From CAJXII01 sp965242915 (lineage in GTDB: Bacteria; Campylobacterota; Campylobacteria; Campylobacterales; Arcobacteraceae), in contig CBDETN010000027.1 of NCBI GenBank assembly GCA_965242915.1, forward strand, positions 1 through 64,000: a stretch of 64,000 bases of DNA, read 5' to 3'. Shown in pieces: positions 17,956 to 26,411 of the stretch; position 1 is the stretch's first letter, and every line of letters starts with the position of its first letter. The notes under the pieces are model-generated. The model had not been told where the DNA came from. It saw only the letters and a list, made by a program, of their open reading frames with translations, and made no database searches. The position numbers and the translations under genes are program-made.

Positions 17956-18071
17956 ATTATACTTTTTCATTTAATGCTCCATTTATCCTGTAAGATATGT
18001 AGCTTAAATTGTATATCAATTAGCCTTACTATCTTATATTTCTAAATGTTGCACTTTAAGTGTGAATGTTC
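17956..18071. repeat. second IS30 right-end fragment
   Basis: About 116 bases repeat the IS30 region from the first codons of the transposase (rc of MKKY codons) to the right inverted repeat, colinear with 15225-15299 plus 17908-17955. It is the surviving right tail of an outer IS30 copy, in direct orientation to the inner copy. Confidence 0.85.
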
Positions 18072-18150
18072 AATTTAAATACATATACTATAAGAGGCAT
18101 TACTATAATAGATAAAAAAGTTAAAATAGTATTTAATATCTCAAGCATTT

Positions 18151-19008
18151 TTATTCTATACCTATAATAGCTGTTAAAAAATAAGCTGATGTAGAAAAAG
18201 AAACATCAATAATATTTGGTTGTTGAAACTTTAAAGATACAAAATCATTACTAAAATTTCCTTCCATCATTAAGGCATCTTGACCAACTTCAAAAACACC
18301 ATCAGAAGAACTAGATTTGTCAATATATTCAAAAACAAAGGTTTCATAATCAACAAAATTTACAACTAAATTTATTACTCCTGAATTAAGATTTCCACTC
18401 CAAAGTCTTGAGTCTTCCTCTTCCATTGATTGTTCTGTATAAGATGAATCAATGTCTTCTTTGTCTTCTTTATCCTCTTTTGCACCAGTTAAACCAGTAT
18501 CGCCCTTAGCACCTTTAGCACCATCTTTACCAGTTAAACCTGTATCGCCCTTAGCACCTTTAGCACCATTTTTACCAGTTAAACCTGTATCGCCTTTGAT
18601 ACCCTTAGCACCTGTTTGACCTGTGTCTCCTTTTACACCTGTAGTGTCACCCTTATCTCCTTTAAGACCTTTTGCACCTGTTTTACCAGTATCGCCTTTA
18701 TCTCCTTTGAGACCTTTTACACCAATTTGACCAGTATCGCCTTTAAAATTACTCATATCACTAAACTCTAATCTTAACTTATCAAATTCATTTTTAATTA
18801 ATGATAGCTCTGTAACTAATGATGATTCTTTTATTTGTGTAAAAAAACTATAAGCTTCTGTTAATTGAGATAGTATTTTTGTATTTGTGTCAACATCAAT
18901 ATCCTCTTTTTTCATAAGAATATTATAATTTTCAGATACATTTGCTAATAATGATAAAAATATACCATCTGAAAGATTGTCTTTATTAATTTCTAGATTT
19001 TCTAGCAT
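18151..19008 (-). CDS. collagen-like repeat protein with phage-type tail tip
   Basis: 285 aa from the ATG at 19008, which has an AAAGGAAATAA ribosome-binding site; an upstream in-frame ATG at 19071 has none. Residues 1-95: helical N-terminus. About 100-185: Gly-X-Y triplets rich in GDTG, GAKGAKGD and GLTG, a collagen-like triple-helix rod. About 215-285: a beta-rich head ending TSAYFLTAIIGIE, similar in style to phage receptor-binding tips. No signal peptide. I infer a virion fibre or surface spike; a chromosomal surface protein is the alternative. Confidence 0.75.
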   Translation of the reverse strand: MLENLEINKDNLSDGIFLSLLANVSENYNILMKKEDIDVDTNTKILSQLTEAYSFFTQIKESSLVTELSLIKNEFDKLRLEFSDMSNFKGDTGQIGVKGLKGDKGDTGKTGAKGLKGDKGDTTGVKGDTGQTGAKGIKGDTGLTGKNGAKGAKGDTGLTGKDGAKGAKGDTGLTGAKEDKEDKEDIDSSYTEQSMEEEDSRLWSGNLNSGVINLVVNFVDYETFVFEYIDKSSSSDGVFEVGQDALMMEGNFSNDFVSLKFQQPNIIDVSFSTSAYFLTAIIGIE

Positions 19009-19031
19009 TTTATTTCCTTTTTTATTATCTG

Positions 19032-19075
19032 TTAAGTGCTGTAAACAAGGTTGTTTTAAACAAATCAGCACTTAA
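19032..19075 (-). other. stem-loop in the leader of the collagen-like gene
   Basis: TTAAGTGCTG (19032-19041) pairs perfectly with CAGCACTTAA (19066-19075) around a 24-base loop, ending 24 bases before the start codon. There is no U-tract, so it is not a plain terminator. A role in mRNA stability or translation control is possible. Confidence 0.5.
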
Positions 19076-19083
19076 AAGATAAC

Positions 19084-19111
19084 AAAAGCAAAGCGGTTAA
19101 ACTTTGCTTTT
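19084..19111 (-). terminator. terminator-like hairpin after the 143-aa gene
   Basis: AAAAGCAAAG (19084-19093) pairs with CTTTGCTTTT (19102-19111), loop of 8. On the minus strand the stem ends in CTTTGCTTTTG, a short U-rich tail, 9 bases after the stop of the 143-aa gene. Confidence 0.6.
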
Positions 19112-19119
19112 AATTATGA

Positions 19120-19551
19120 TTAAGAACCACTAGAAGTTGAAGCCGCCGCCATTCTTTCACTACCTGAAACATTGATTGATTTAGGTTTTTCAGTTGGTTT
19201 AGATTTTAACATCTGACAACTAGCTAATGCAGCTCTGATGTTATCTGGAGTAGTTGTATTTTTAAATACAATTGACCCACCATTAAATGGAGAAATATAC
19301 TTAGTAATTCTATCCCCTGCATTATCAAATGATAATGAGATTTTATTTACAAAGTTTGCCGATGTAATATTAGTATCAGCACCAGTACTTCTACTAAGAC
19401 TAACATTAACCTCTTTTACTTTTACAGCACCCTCTAATAGTGCAACAAGTGCAGTAACATCTGCATCCGCTCCATTCAAAACAAATGTTCTACTTTGTCT
19501 AACATTGTTTAATGTATATGTTTGTGTTATTGAGTATTCTTTAACAGCCAT
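19120..19551 (-). CDS. unknown 143-aa protein in phage-like block
   Basis: Not recognised. ATG preceded by AAAGGAAAAT. Beta-strand-like composition with many Ser, Thr and Val (MAVKEYSITQTYTLNNVRQS), a central GADADVTALVALLEGAVKV and a low-complexity Ser-rich tail (MAAASTSSGS). No signal peptide or membrane helix. Codon use is less AT-biased than its neighbours. The size, the strand-rich composition and the position upstream of a collagen-like fibre would suit a small structural virion protein, but nothing here proves it. Confidence 0.6.
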   Translation of the reverse strand: MAVKEYSITQTYTLNNVRQSRTFVLNGADADVTALVALLEGAVKVKEVNVSLSRSTGADTNITSANFVNKISLSFDNAGDRITKYISPFNGGSIVFKNTTTPDNIRAALASCQMLKSKPTEKPKSINVSGSERMAAASTSSGS

Positions 19552-19707
19552 TTTATTTTCCTTTTATGTTGTTTTGTTTTTGGGTTATATGTTGCAACTT
19601 AAAACCTTGACAAAATTGTGTCATATTAAAAAAATAAAAACAATAGTAAAGTTTTGTTTTTAAAATGCGTTAATGATGGTATCTACAGAGATTAAAATTA
19701 CGAGTGG

Positions 19708-20052
19708 TTAAAATTGAGTAGAAATTTTTATAAATTTTGGTGTTTTTCTTTTAAATTTTAAAAATTGTAAACAATATTTTTCAAATTCTTTATCACTAAT
19801 ATTTTGTTTTATTTTTGGTATTTTAATAGTTCTGCTTATATCGTTATCTCTAAAAGTTACTTTCATATATTTAATATACTTGCCATCATCTTTTGGATAC
19901 TTATTATTTTCATAAACAATTTCTCTTATTTCTGTCAGCTCTGCATTAATTAAATCTTTAAATAAATCAATTATCTCAACATGAGATTTTGTTTCAAGAA
20001 TAATATTAATTGTTTTACTATTATTTTTATATTGAACTTGATATTTTGGCAT
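19708..20052 (-). CDS. unknown 114-aa protein
   Basis: Not recognised. Begins MPKYQVQYKNNSKTINIILE; alternating strands and Lys-rich helices, no membrane helix or signal. The ATG overlaps the stop of the truncated upstream ORF (TAATG), so the two were translationally coupled. A 156-base gap (19552-19707) separates it from the next gene and contains TGACA-N6-TGTCA (19608-19623), a weak operator-like inverted repeat. Confidence 0.55.
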   Translation of the reverse strand: MPKYQVQYKNNSKTINIILETKSHVEIIDLFKDLINAELTEIREIVYENNKYPKDDGKYIKYMKVTFRDNDISRTIKIPKIKQNISDKEFEKYCLQFLKFKRKTPKFIKISTQF

Positions 20053-20348
20053 TATGTTTCCTTACGGGGCAAAGCCCCTTGCTTATGTATTACTATATTA
20101 AGAACTTCAACTATTGGATTATTATGGAATAATATATTTTTTTTAATTGATTTAATTATCTCTTTTTTAATAAGATTCTTTTTTGGATATTGAATATTTA
20201 AAATTGCTACATGTGAAGTTGAATTTCTAACCATAATATTAAGATATGTATTTTGATTACCTGGTGTAAATTTTGTTACAGCTTTTCCTATATTTAAATC
20301 TTTTGAATAAACTATTTTTTTAATTGATGTTATATTTGCAGTAGATAC
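20052..20348 (-). pseudogene. 5'-truncated unknown ORF cut by an IS3-family element
   Basis: The reading frame is open from about 20348 (VSTANITSIKKIVYSKDLN and on) to the stop at 20052, with the first in-frame Met only at 20234. Upstream sequence is replaced by the IS3-family left end. The product is unrecognised; its last residues cross a GGGGC-AAA-GCCCC hairpin (20066-20078). It is the upstream remainder of the phage-like gene row. Confidence 0.5.
20066..20078. other. short GC-rich palindrome
   Basis: GGGGC-AAA-GCCCC, very GC-rich against an AT-rich background, lies at the end of the truncated ORF immediately before the start of the 114-aa gene, where it would shape the ribosome-binding region. 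Confidence 0.4.
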
Positions 20349-20407
20349 TGATCTGGCTACACTAATTCATACTTAGAACTTAAATAAATCTAAGTTAAAA
20401 TAAAAGT

Positions 20408-20722
20408 ATGAAGAAAGTAGAAAATATGAAAAATAGTCAATATACAAGAGAGTTTAGAGATTCAACAATACAGTTGGTTTTAAATAATGGTGATTCAGTT
20501 CTAAAAATTGCTAAAGATTTAGATGTAAATCCTAAGACAATTTATAATTGGATGAATGAATATAAAAAGGCCAATCAAGATTTAACTAAATCTATAGTCA
20601 AAACTCCCAAAGAAACTTTAGAACAAGAGAATAAAAGGCTAAGAAGAGAAACTAAACTACTTAGGCAGGAGCGTGATATATTAAAAAAAGCAGCAGTATA
20701 CTTTGCGAAAGAAGTTCAATAA
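20408..20722 (+). CDS. IS3-family transposase OrfA (type b)
   Basis: 104 aa. HTH (REFRDSTIQLVLNNGDSVLK, then IAKDLDVNPKTIYNWMNEY) followed by a leucine-zipper-like coiled coil (LEQENKRLRRETKLLRQERD, then ILKKA), the usual OrfA plan. In intact IS3 elements OrfA is fused to OrfB by a -1 frameshift. The partner here is broken, so it is likely inert. A second in-frame ATG at 20426 is an alternative start. Confidence 0.88.
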   Translation: MKKVENMKNSQYTREFRDSTIQLVLNNGDSVLKIAKDLDVNPKTIYNWMNEYKKANQDLTKSIVKTPKETLEQENKRLRRETKLLRQERDILKKAAVYFAKEVQ

Positions 20723-20723
20723 A

Positions 20724-20985
20724 GTATACCTGGATAAAAGATAATAAAATGAACTTCAATAAAAATCTAATGTGCAAAATATTAAAAGTAGATATTTCAA
20801 GTTATTATCATTGGATTAATAATGAATGTATAGTTAAAACAGTAGATGATAAACTTAATGATTATATTTATTCAAAGTAGATGCAAATATGGTACAAGAC
20901 GGATAAAAGATAAACTAGAGCGATTATATGGGCTTATTGTTTCAAGAAGACGAATTGGAAATATTATGAAAGATTTAAATCTTGT
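20724..20985 (+). pseudogene. IS3-family OrfB fragment (type b)
   Basis: Starts out of frame to OrfA with YTWIKDNKMNFNKNLMCKIL, reaches a stop after NDYIYSK near 20880, continues in another frame as QSRCKYGTRRIKDKLERL, and is cut at DLNLV by the next element. Only the region before the DDE core survives. Frameshift and truncation make it non-functional. Confidence 0.8.
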
Positions 20986-21018
20986 TATAATACCCCAAGA
21001 AGACAAGACAACTTTTTC

Positions 21019-22364
21019 GAGACTGTAAATCTAACTGTGTAAATCCAAAAATATGATTATTTGATAAAATGTCAAATATGAAAAATATTAAGGATTTACA
21101 TAATGAATTTATTAAATACAGAAGAATTAAAAAGACAAATAGCTAATGGAACATTTACAGGATTAGATGATATTACCAAAGAGTTTAAAAATATACTCAA
21201 AGAAGTAATACAAACTGCATCACAAGAAGAGCTAACCTCACACTTAGGTTATGATAAACATCAAGAATCAGACAATCAGAACTATCGAAACGGTTACAAC
21301 GATAAAACTATAAAATCTAAATATGGAAATATAGATGTTGCAATTCCAAGAGACAGAGAATCAAGCTTTGAACCACAACTAGTTAAAAAAAGAGAAATAC
21401 TTCTAAATGGTAGTGAGGATATGATAATATCACTATACTCTAAAGGTATGAGCGTAAGAGATATACAATTACATCTTGATGATTTATATGGCTATGAATT
21501 ATCAACTCAAACCATATCTAATATCACAGAAAAAGTGATAGAGAAAGCTAAAGAATGGCAGATAAGACCCTTAGAGAAAATATATCCAATTATATTTATG
21601 GATGCTACCGTATTAAAAATAAGAGTTGATAGAGTTGTTAAAAATATAGCTGCTTATATAATGCTAGGAGTTACATTGGAAGGTAAAAAAGAGATTATAG
21701 GTATTTGGATAGGTGAAAATGAAACTTCTAAATATTGGCTTACTGTTTTAAATGATATTCAAAAAAGAGGTGTTGAAGATGTGCTTATATTTGCTATAGA
21801 CGGTCTTAATGGCTTTAGTGAAGCAATTAGTGCAGTTTATCCTAAAGCAGAGATTCAAAGATGTATAGTACATCAAATACGAAATTCATTAAAGTTTGTA
21901 TCTTGGAAAGATAGAAAAGCAGTTGCTAAAGATTTAAAATCAGTTTATACAGCTTACACTGAAGAAGATGGACAATTAGCACTTACAGAGTTTAATGATA
22001 TCTGGGGTAAAAAATATCCTAACATTACTGTTTCTTGGACAAATCACTGGTCTGAATTGTCTACATTTTTTAAATATCCAGATTCTGTGAGAAAATTAAT
22101 TTATACAACAAATCCTATTGAATCTTTAAATGCTACAATCAAAAGAAAAACCAAATCTAAAGGTTCATTTCCAACAGAAGATTCTGCTTTTAAAGTGATG
22201 TATCTATCTTGTGCTGAACAACAAAATAAATGGAATACATCTAGTATTAGAAATTGGTTTGAAATTTATCCTCAACTTAGTATATTTTTTAAGGAGATTA
22301 TGGCAAAATATGAGAAGTGATTAAAAAGAAACTGGTGGGTTTACACAGTTTATTTTACACTCTC
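21019..22364 (+). mobile_element. IS256-family element with 8-bp target duplication
   Basis: Ends GAGACTGTAAATCTAACTGT (21019) and, reversed, GAGAGTGTAAAATAAACTGT (to 22364) are imperfect inverted repeats. ACTTTTTC at 21011-21018 and 22365-22372 is the 8-bp duplication typical of IS256. Complete and probably active. Confidence 0.93.
21103..22320 (+). CDS. IS256-family (mutator-type) transposase
   Basis: 405 aa, full length. Catalytic Asp in IFMDATVLKIR (about 168), second Asp in FAIDGLNGFSEAI, the family C/H motif RCIVHQIRNSLKFV, and Glu in TTNPIESLNATIKRK. Starts with ATG 9 bases after AAGGA. It is an intact DDE transposase. Confidence 0.96.
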   Translation: MNLLNTEELKRQIANGTFTGLDDITKEFKNILKEVIQTASQEELTSHLGYDKHQESDNQNYRNGYNDKTIKSKYGNIDVAIPRDRESSFEPQLVKKREILLNGSEDMIISLYSKGMSVRDIQLHLDDLYGYELSTQTISNITEKVIEKAKEWQIRPLEKIYPIIFMDATVLKIRVDRVVKNIAAYIMLGVTLEGKKEIIGIWIGENETSKYWLTVLNDIQKRGVEDVLIFAIDGLNGFSEAISAVYPKAEIQRCIVHQIRNSLKFVSWKDRKAVAKDLKSVYTAYTEEDGQLALTEFNDIWGKKYPNITVSWTNHWSELSTFFKYPDSVRKLIYTTNPIESLNATIKRKTKSKGSFPTEDSAFKVMYLSCAEQQNKWNTSSIRNWFEIYPQLSIFFKEIMAKYEK

Positions 22365-22403
22365 ACTTTTTCTAAATCCTTATTCTCTTTTTCACCTGTT
22401 ACC

Positions 22404-23585
22404 TTATGCCACAATTTCAACTAATTTATCATAATCCTTATTATTAATTTTTAAACTATCATAATAAAAACTCATTGGTTTTTTATAATTTAAAGTTTGA
22501 TGAAATCTTTTATGATTATAAAAATCAATATAATCTTTCACATCAGTTTTTAACTCTTTAATTGTGTTATATTCATTTAGATAAATTCTTTCAACTTTTG
22601 CACTTCGCCAGAATCTCTCTATACAAATATTATCAGTAGCTCTACCTTTACCATCCATTGAGATAATGATGCCATTATCTTTTAAAGTCTGTGTATGGAT
22701 ATGACTTGTGTATTGACTGCCTTGATCTGTATTAAATATTTCAGGTTTACCATATAGCGATAATGCTTCATTTAAAACATCCATTGTTAAAGCTGAATCC
22801 ATAGTGTTGGATATTTTCCAAGATAGTACAGCTTTAGAATACCAATCAATTATAGCTGCTAAATAAACCATGCCGCCATTAATCTTGATATATGTTATAT
22901 CCGTACTCCATACTTGATTTGCTTTTACTATGTCAACTCCTCTAAGCTTGTAAGAGTATTTTTTATGTTGCTTATCTGGTATTGATAGATTTATTGGTTT
23001 AACTGCTAATATTGGCTTTAAACCCATCTATTGTCTATATTTATAAACAGTATTCAAACTTATATTGTATCCATCTTCTAAAAGTTGCTGATGAACTTTT
23101 AAAGCTCCATATATTGGTATTTGCTCATAAATATCATTTATCTTATCTTTGAGTGATATTTTATGCTTATTTTCTATAGGCTTATAATATAAGCTGCTTG
23201 GATTTAATTTTATAAGTTTACATTGAGTTGATACTGAAATATATGTTAGCTTAGACTCTATCAACTCTTTTTTATTAGATAAGTCCAAGCTTTGTAGCTT
23301 TTCCTCAAGCCATTCCTTTTCAACTGTCATTTTACCTACTATCTTTGCATAATCATCTATTTTAGATTGTAATTTTAAGTTTTCGTCTTTATATTCTTTG
23401 ATAGCCTTTGCAGGCTCCATTGCCAACTCTGCATTATCCAAAAATATCTTCTTCCAATTTTGGATATTTTTAGGTGTTATATTATTTTTACTTGCTATCT
23501 CATTTAAAGTCTTTTCACCTTTTAAAACTTCTAAAACAATTTTTGTTTTAAATTTTGCTGTAAATATTCTTCTTTTTGTACTCAT
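22404..23585 (-). pseudogene. IS3-family (type a) transposase, copy 1, internal stop
   Basis: Read as two ORFs: 23028-23585 (HTH and coiled coil, ending VYKYRQ) and 22404-23027 (DDE core: WSTDITYIKING, NTDQGSQYTSHI, ICIERFWRSAKVE). Copy 2 shows that the frame is continuous: the codon after YRQ is GAG (Glu) there and TAG here. So a G-to-T change created a nonsense codon in a single ORF of about 390 codons. Readthrough aside, no whole transposase is made. Confidence 0.9.
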
Positions 23586-23686
23586 TTTTTACCCCTATTA
23601 AATATTTTATTATTTTAACTTTTTAGGAATAAGAATCTTATTTTTTCGTTCTTATTTTCTTGGGGTATTATAGTCAACATTATATT

Positions 23687-25315
23687 TTAATTTAAATTAA
23701 ATGGCACTAATTCACCTTTTTTTAATCTCATAATATTTTCTTGTATCTTTCTAATTATTTTTGTTCTATTTACCAATGTTGTATCAAATTTAACTTGTTC
23801 TAATTTACTGTTATAAAAATTAACCAATAACATAATTAACATTGATTTTAATTGATCTGCTGAATAAATTTTTACATCTTCATGCAATAAAAGACCCCTT
23901 AATGCGGGATTATCTTTATCATTTAAGAGCATATCAAACTCTACTTGATGTGTTTTAAACATACTTCTATCTATTGTATTTAAAACTACATCTAACATAT
24001 TTGGATTTTCTAACACAGTTTTAATAATTTCTAATTCTGAGATATCTATTTGTGAAAGTTGTACTTGCTGGCGTCTTTGAGTATTGTGTTGAACATTTAC
24101 CAAATTTTGATTTATATTTAATTTTGACGCAATATGTTTTGAATATTCATTTTGCATAATGGGACTTAATGTTTTTAAATAATCATTGGCTTCTTTTAAA
24201 GCATTTTGTTTTTGAGCCGGTTGGCTTAAATCAAACTTTGCAATAATAAAATCTATCACAAACGGGATAAAAGGTTGAGGATTTGCAAACATTGAATTCA
24301 ATTCTTCTATTTTTTTCTTTTGTACCATATCAGCAGGATCTTGACCATCTTTAAAAATCACAACACCACCTTCAAAACTACTGTGACTTAAAAGCAAACT
24401 TGCTTTATATGCAGCATTTAAACCTGCTTTATCTCCATCATAAGCTACTATTACTTTTGGTTCACCTCTTTTTAATATAGGCAGATGATCTGTTGTAAGT
24501 GCTGTTCCTAAAGTAGCAACGGCAGTTTTAAATCCAGCCTGATGAAGCATAATAACATCTAAATACCCTTCAGTTACTATAATCTCATTTTTTTTATAAA
24601 TGGAATCTTTGGCTAAATTGTATCCATATAAAAGCCGTGACTTATTGAATATTTTTGTTTGTGGAGAGTTTACATATTTTGCATTGTGTCCGCTAATGGT
24701 TCTGCCGCCAAATCCTACAATTTTATCATTTAGCGCATAAATAGGAAAAGTGATTCTTTCTATAAATCTTGCATATAAACCATTTTGTCCGTGATCAATA
24801 ATTCCAAAATCTTTTGCATCTGCCAAATTTAAAAAACTTTGTTTTAAATAATTAATTGTATCCCCAGAACTTGGTGCATATCCTATTTCAAATTTTTCTA
24901 TTGAATTAGCAGAGATTCCTCTATGCTGTAAATACTTACTTGCCGTGTCATTATGCACTAAAAGTTTTTGATAATAATTATTTATTTTAGTGATTATTGA
25001 TAAGTCTTGTTTTTTATAATCCCCATCATATTCTAAAGAAACATTAACCATAGATGCTAATTTTTCTAATGTTTCAGGATAAGAAAGCTTTTCATGCTCC
25101 ATCACAAAATTAATACTGTCTCCACCGACACCACAGCCAAAACAATGATATATCTGTTTCGTTGGTGACACTACAAAAGAGGGAGTTTCTTCGCCGTGAA
25201 AGGGACAGCAAGCCTTGAAATTTGCTCCACTTTTTTTTAATTCAATAAATTGTGAAATAATATCTACAACTTCTAAATGTGTTTTAAGGTTTTCTATGGA
25301 GTCTTTTGTTATCAT
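23687..25315 (-). CDS. dnaG: DNA primase DnaG
   Basis: 542 aa from ATG 25315, where the family-typical MITKDSIENLKTHLEVVDII starts; an ATG 18 bases upstream is less likely. CHC2 zinc finger (CCPFHGEETPSF and YHCFGCGVGGD), the RNA polymerase core with FGGRTISGHNAKY, TOPRIM motifs IIVTEGYLDVI and AYDGDKAGLNAAYK, and a short C-terminal DnaB-binding region. Makes replication primers. Divergent from the LapB-like gene with only 40 bases between starts; its 3' end is 14 bases from an IS end, so the former neighbour was lost. Confidence 0.96.
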   Translation of the reverse strand: MITKDSIENLKTHLEVVDIISQFIELKKSGANFKACCPFHGEETPSFVVSPTKQIYHCFGCGVGGDSINFVMEHEKLSYPETLEKLASMVNVSLEYDGDYKKQDLSIITKINNYYQKLLVHNDTASKYLQHRGISANSIEKFEIGYAPSSGDTINYLKQSFLNLADAKDFGIIDHGQNGLYARFIERITFPIYALNDKIVGFGGRTISGHNAKYVNSPQTKIFNKSRLLYGYNLAKDSIYKKNEIIVTEGYLDVIMLHQAGFKTAVATLGTALTTDHLPILKRGEPKVIVAYDGDKAGLNAAYKASLLLSHSSFEGGVVIFKDGQDPADMVQKKKIEELNSMFANPQPFIPFVIDFIIAKFDLSQPAQKQNALKEANDYLKTLSPIMQNEYSKHIASKLNINQNLVNVQHNTQRRQQVQLSQIDISELEIIKTVLENPNMLDVVLNTIDRSMFKTHQVEFDMLLNDKDNPALRGLLLHEDVKIYSADQLKSMLIMLLVNFYNSKLEQVKFDTTLVNRTKIIRKIQENIMRLKKGELVPFNLN

Positions 25316-25355
25316 AGTGGTATTATAACACACTAAAGTAAATTAAGGTTAAAGC

Positions 25356-26402
25356 TTGAACGAAATATTTCCAGATTTTAGAGATCCACTTTTTGGTATT
25401 ATTGTCATTGTGTTATCTATTTTTGTAATTTCATTTTTGACATACTCTTTTGGATTATATAAAGAAAGAATGGCAAGACGAGAGTATAGAAAACTGCTAA
25501 AACGATTTGAAATAGGTTCGCTTAAAGAAGATGATTTTGTGCATCTTTACACTACTTACAATCTCCCTTTTGATTCAATTGTTTTATTAGCATCTACTTT
25601 TTTACATAAGGGTAATTATACTAAAGCTATTTCAGTATATTTATCACTTTTAGAAGTAGTTGATGATAATGTAAAAAAAGAAGAATTATTAGAACTTCTT
25701 GGCAGTGCTTATTTTAAAGGTGGATTTCTACAACGGGCAAAAGATATTTATTTAAAAATTCTAAAATTTTCTTCACGAAATAAAACTGCTTTAAATTTTC
25801 TTCTTATTATCTATCAAAAGTTAAATGAGTATGATAAAGCAAGTGAAATATTAGTAGTTTTAAATGAATTGGAAGAAGATGTTGAGTTAGAAAAAATTTA
25901 TATTAGTACTTTGAAAGTTTTGCATGACCCTATAATATCATTTGATAAAAAATCTGATATTTTAATAAATATGTTTAGAAAACATAATTTGATTCAAAGA
26001 CTTGTAATAGAATTTTTAATTAAATTTAATAAGCCGTTGTTTTGGAAAACCATAGATAAGTTTGATATTTTAAATTGTATAGATTTACTTTGGTATTTAG
26101 ATTTTAATGATATTGATTTTGATGTAGTAAGTAAGCATAAAATACTAGAAGACTTATATACAGCTAAAGGCTATATAGATACTTCAACTCAAAGTGATAA
26201 TTTTGAGTTAGCCGTTCTTATAGCTACAAAAAAATCACCTGTAAAAGTAGAAGCAAATTTAAACTTTGAATTTTTATGTACAAAATGTAAAAAAACACAT
26301 CCAATATATGAATCAAGATGTCCACACTGTCATAGTATTCTCACATTTATCGTTGAACCAAAACTTGCTCGTCAAACTTTAAATATCTCAAGTTTTTTAT
26401 AA
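25356..26402 (+). CDS. LapB/YciM-like TPR protein with zinc ribbon
   Basis: 348 aa. N-terminal membrane helix (about 12-34, FGIIVIVLSIFVISFLTYSF), then TPR-like helices (about 60-200: ASTFLHKGNYTKAISVYLSL, GSAYFKGGFLQRAKDIYLK) and a C-terminal metal-binding knuckle with two CxxC pairs (CTKCKKTHPIYESRCPHCH). The same order occurs in LapB/YciM, which controls LPS synthesis through LpxC turnover; that role is inferred from architecture. TTG start behind AAGG. First gene of the run rnhA-rnc-aroC. Confidence 0.8.
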   Translation: MNEIFPDFRDPLFGIIVIVLSIFVISFLTYSFGLYKERMARREYRKLLKRFEIGSLKEDDFVHLYTTYNLPFDSIVLLASTFLHKGNYTKAISVYLSLLEVVDDNVKKEELLELLGSAYFKGGFLQRAKDIYLKILKFSSRNKTALNFLLIIYQKLNEYDKASEILVVLNELEEDVELEKIYISTLKVLHDPIISFDKKSDILINMFRKHNLIQRLVIEFLIKFNKPLFWKTIDKFDILNCIDLLWYLDFNDIDFDVVSKHKILEDLYTAKGYIDTSTQSDNFELAVLIATKKSPVKVEANLNFEFLCTKCKKTHPIYESRCPHCHSILTFIVEPKLARQTLNISSFL

Positions 26403-26411
26403 GAAAAATCA

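Larger units (their letters stand above)
14227..18071. mobile_element. IS30-family composite (IS30 within IS30 remnant, carrying IS21)
   Basis: Left end starts TTCGCCAATTCACACTT; right ends finish AAGTGTGAATGTTC at 17955 and again at 18071. The shared inverted repeat is ATTCACACTTAAAGTGCAAC. Flanked by a 2-bp AA duplication, the size usual for IS30. Order: one left half with transposase (14227-15299), IS21 (15300-17907), the inner right end (17908-17955), then a second right end of an outer copy (17956-18071). This fits insertion of one IS30 into another followed by recombination between their left halves. Confidence 0.82.
14065..18148 (-). pseudogene. small membrane-anchored coiled-coil protein, split by IS30/IS21
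   Basis: 5' part 18148-18072 encodes MLEILNTILTFLSIIVMPL and on to YVFK, a membrane helix. 3' part 14224-14065 encodes NTRVVKVEDKLDDIKEM and on to IDLKKN, a coiled coil. Removing 14227-18071 and one copy of the 2-bp duplication (AA at 14225-14226 and 18072-18073) restores one open frame of 78 aa with no other change. The layout resembles small holin-like or spacer proteins in phage lysis or tail blocks, but that is only inference. It starts 3 bases after the collagen-like gene stop, so it was the last gene of that set. Confidence 0.75.
20349..20985 (+). mobile_element. IS3-family element (type b), 3'-truncated
   Basis: Holds a complete OrfA and part of OrfB. The left end is placed near TGATCTGGCTACAC (20349) because the flanking ORF stops making sense there; without a right end this is approximate. 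The right part is cut by another IS3-family element at 20986, and its remainder is not found between there and dnaG. Confidence 0.65.
20986..23672 (-). mobile_element. IS3-family element (type a) copy 1, split by IS256
   Basis: Terminal inverted repeats TATAATACCCCAAGAA at 20986 and its complement ending at 23672. The transposase reads leftward (22404-23585). IS256 sits in its left end (21019-22364). Without IS256 and one duplication it is about 1.33 kb, the same as copy 2 (32301-33620). It cut the type-b element on its left and ends 14 bases from the dnaG stop on its right. Confidence 0.9.

Noticed and set aside
18480..18750. Regularly repeated segment that could be read as a CRISPR or tandem-repeat array
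   Set aside because: The repeats are 9-bp multiples encoding Gly-X-Y triplets inside an open frame; there are no equal-length repeats with unique spacers.
19238..19663. 141-aa plus-strand ORF opposite the 143-aa gene
   Set aside because: Antisense shadow of a minus-strand gene with a good ribosome-binding site; its C-terminus runs into intergenic AT-rich sequence.
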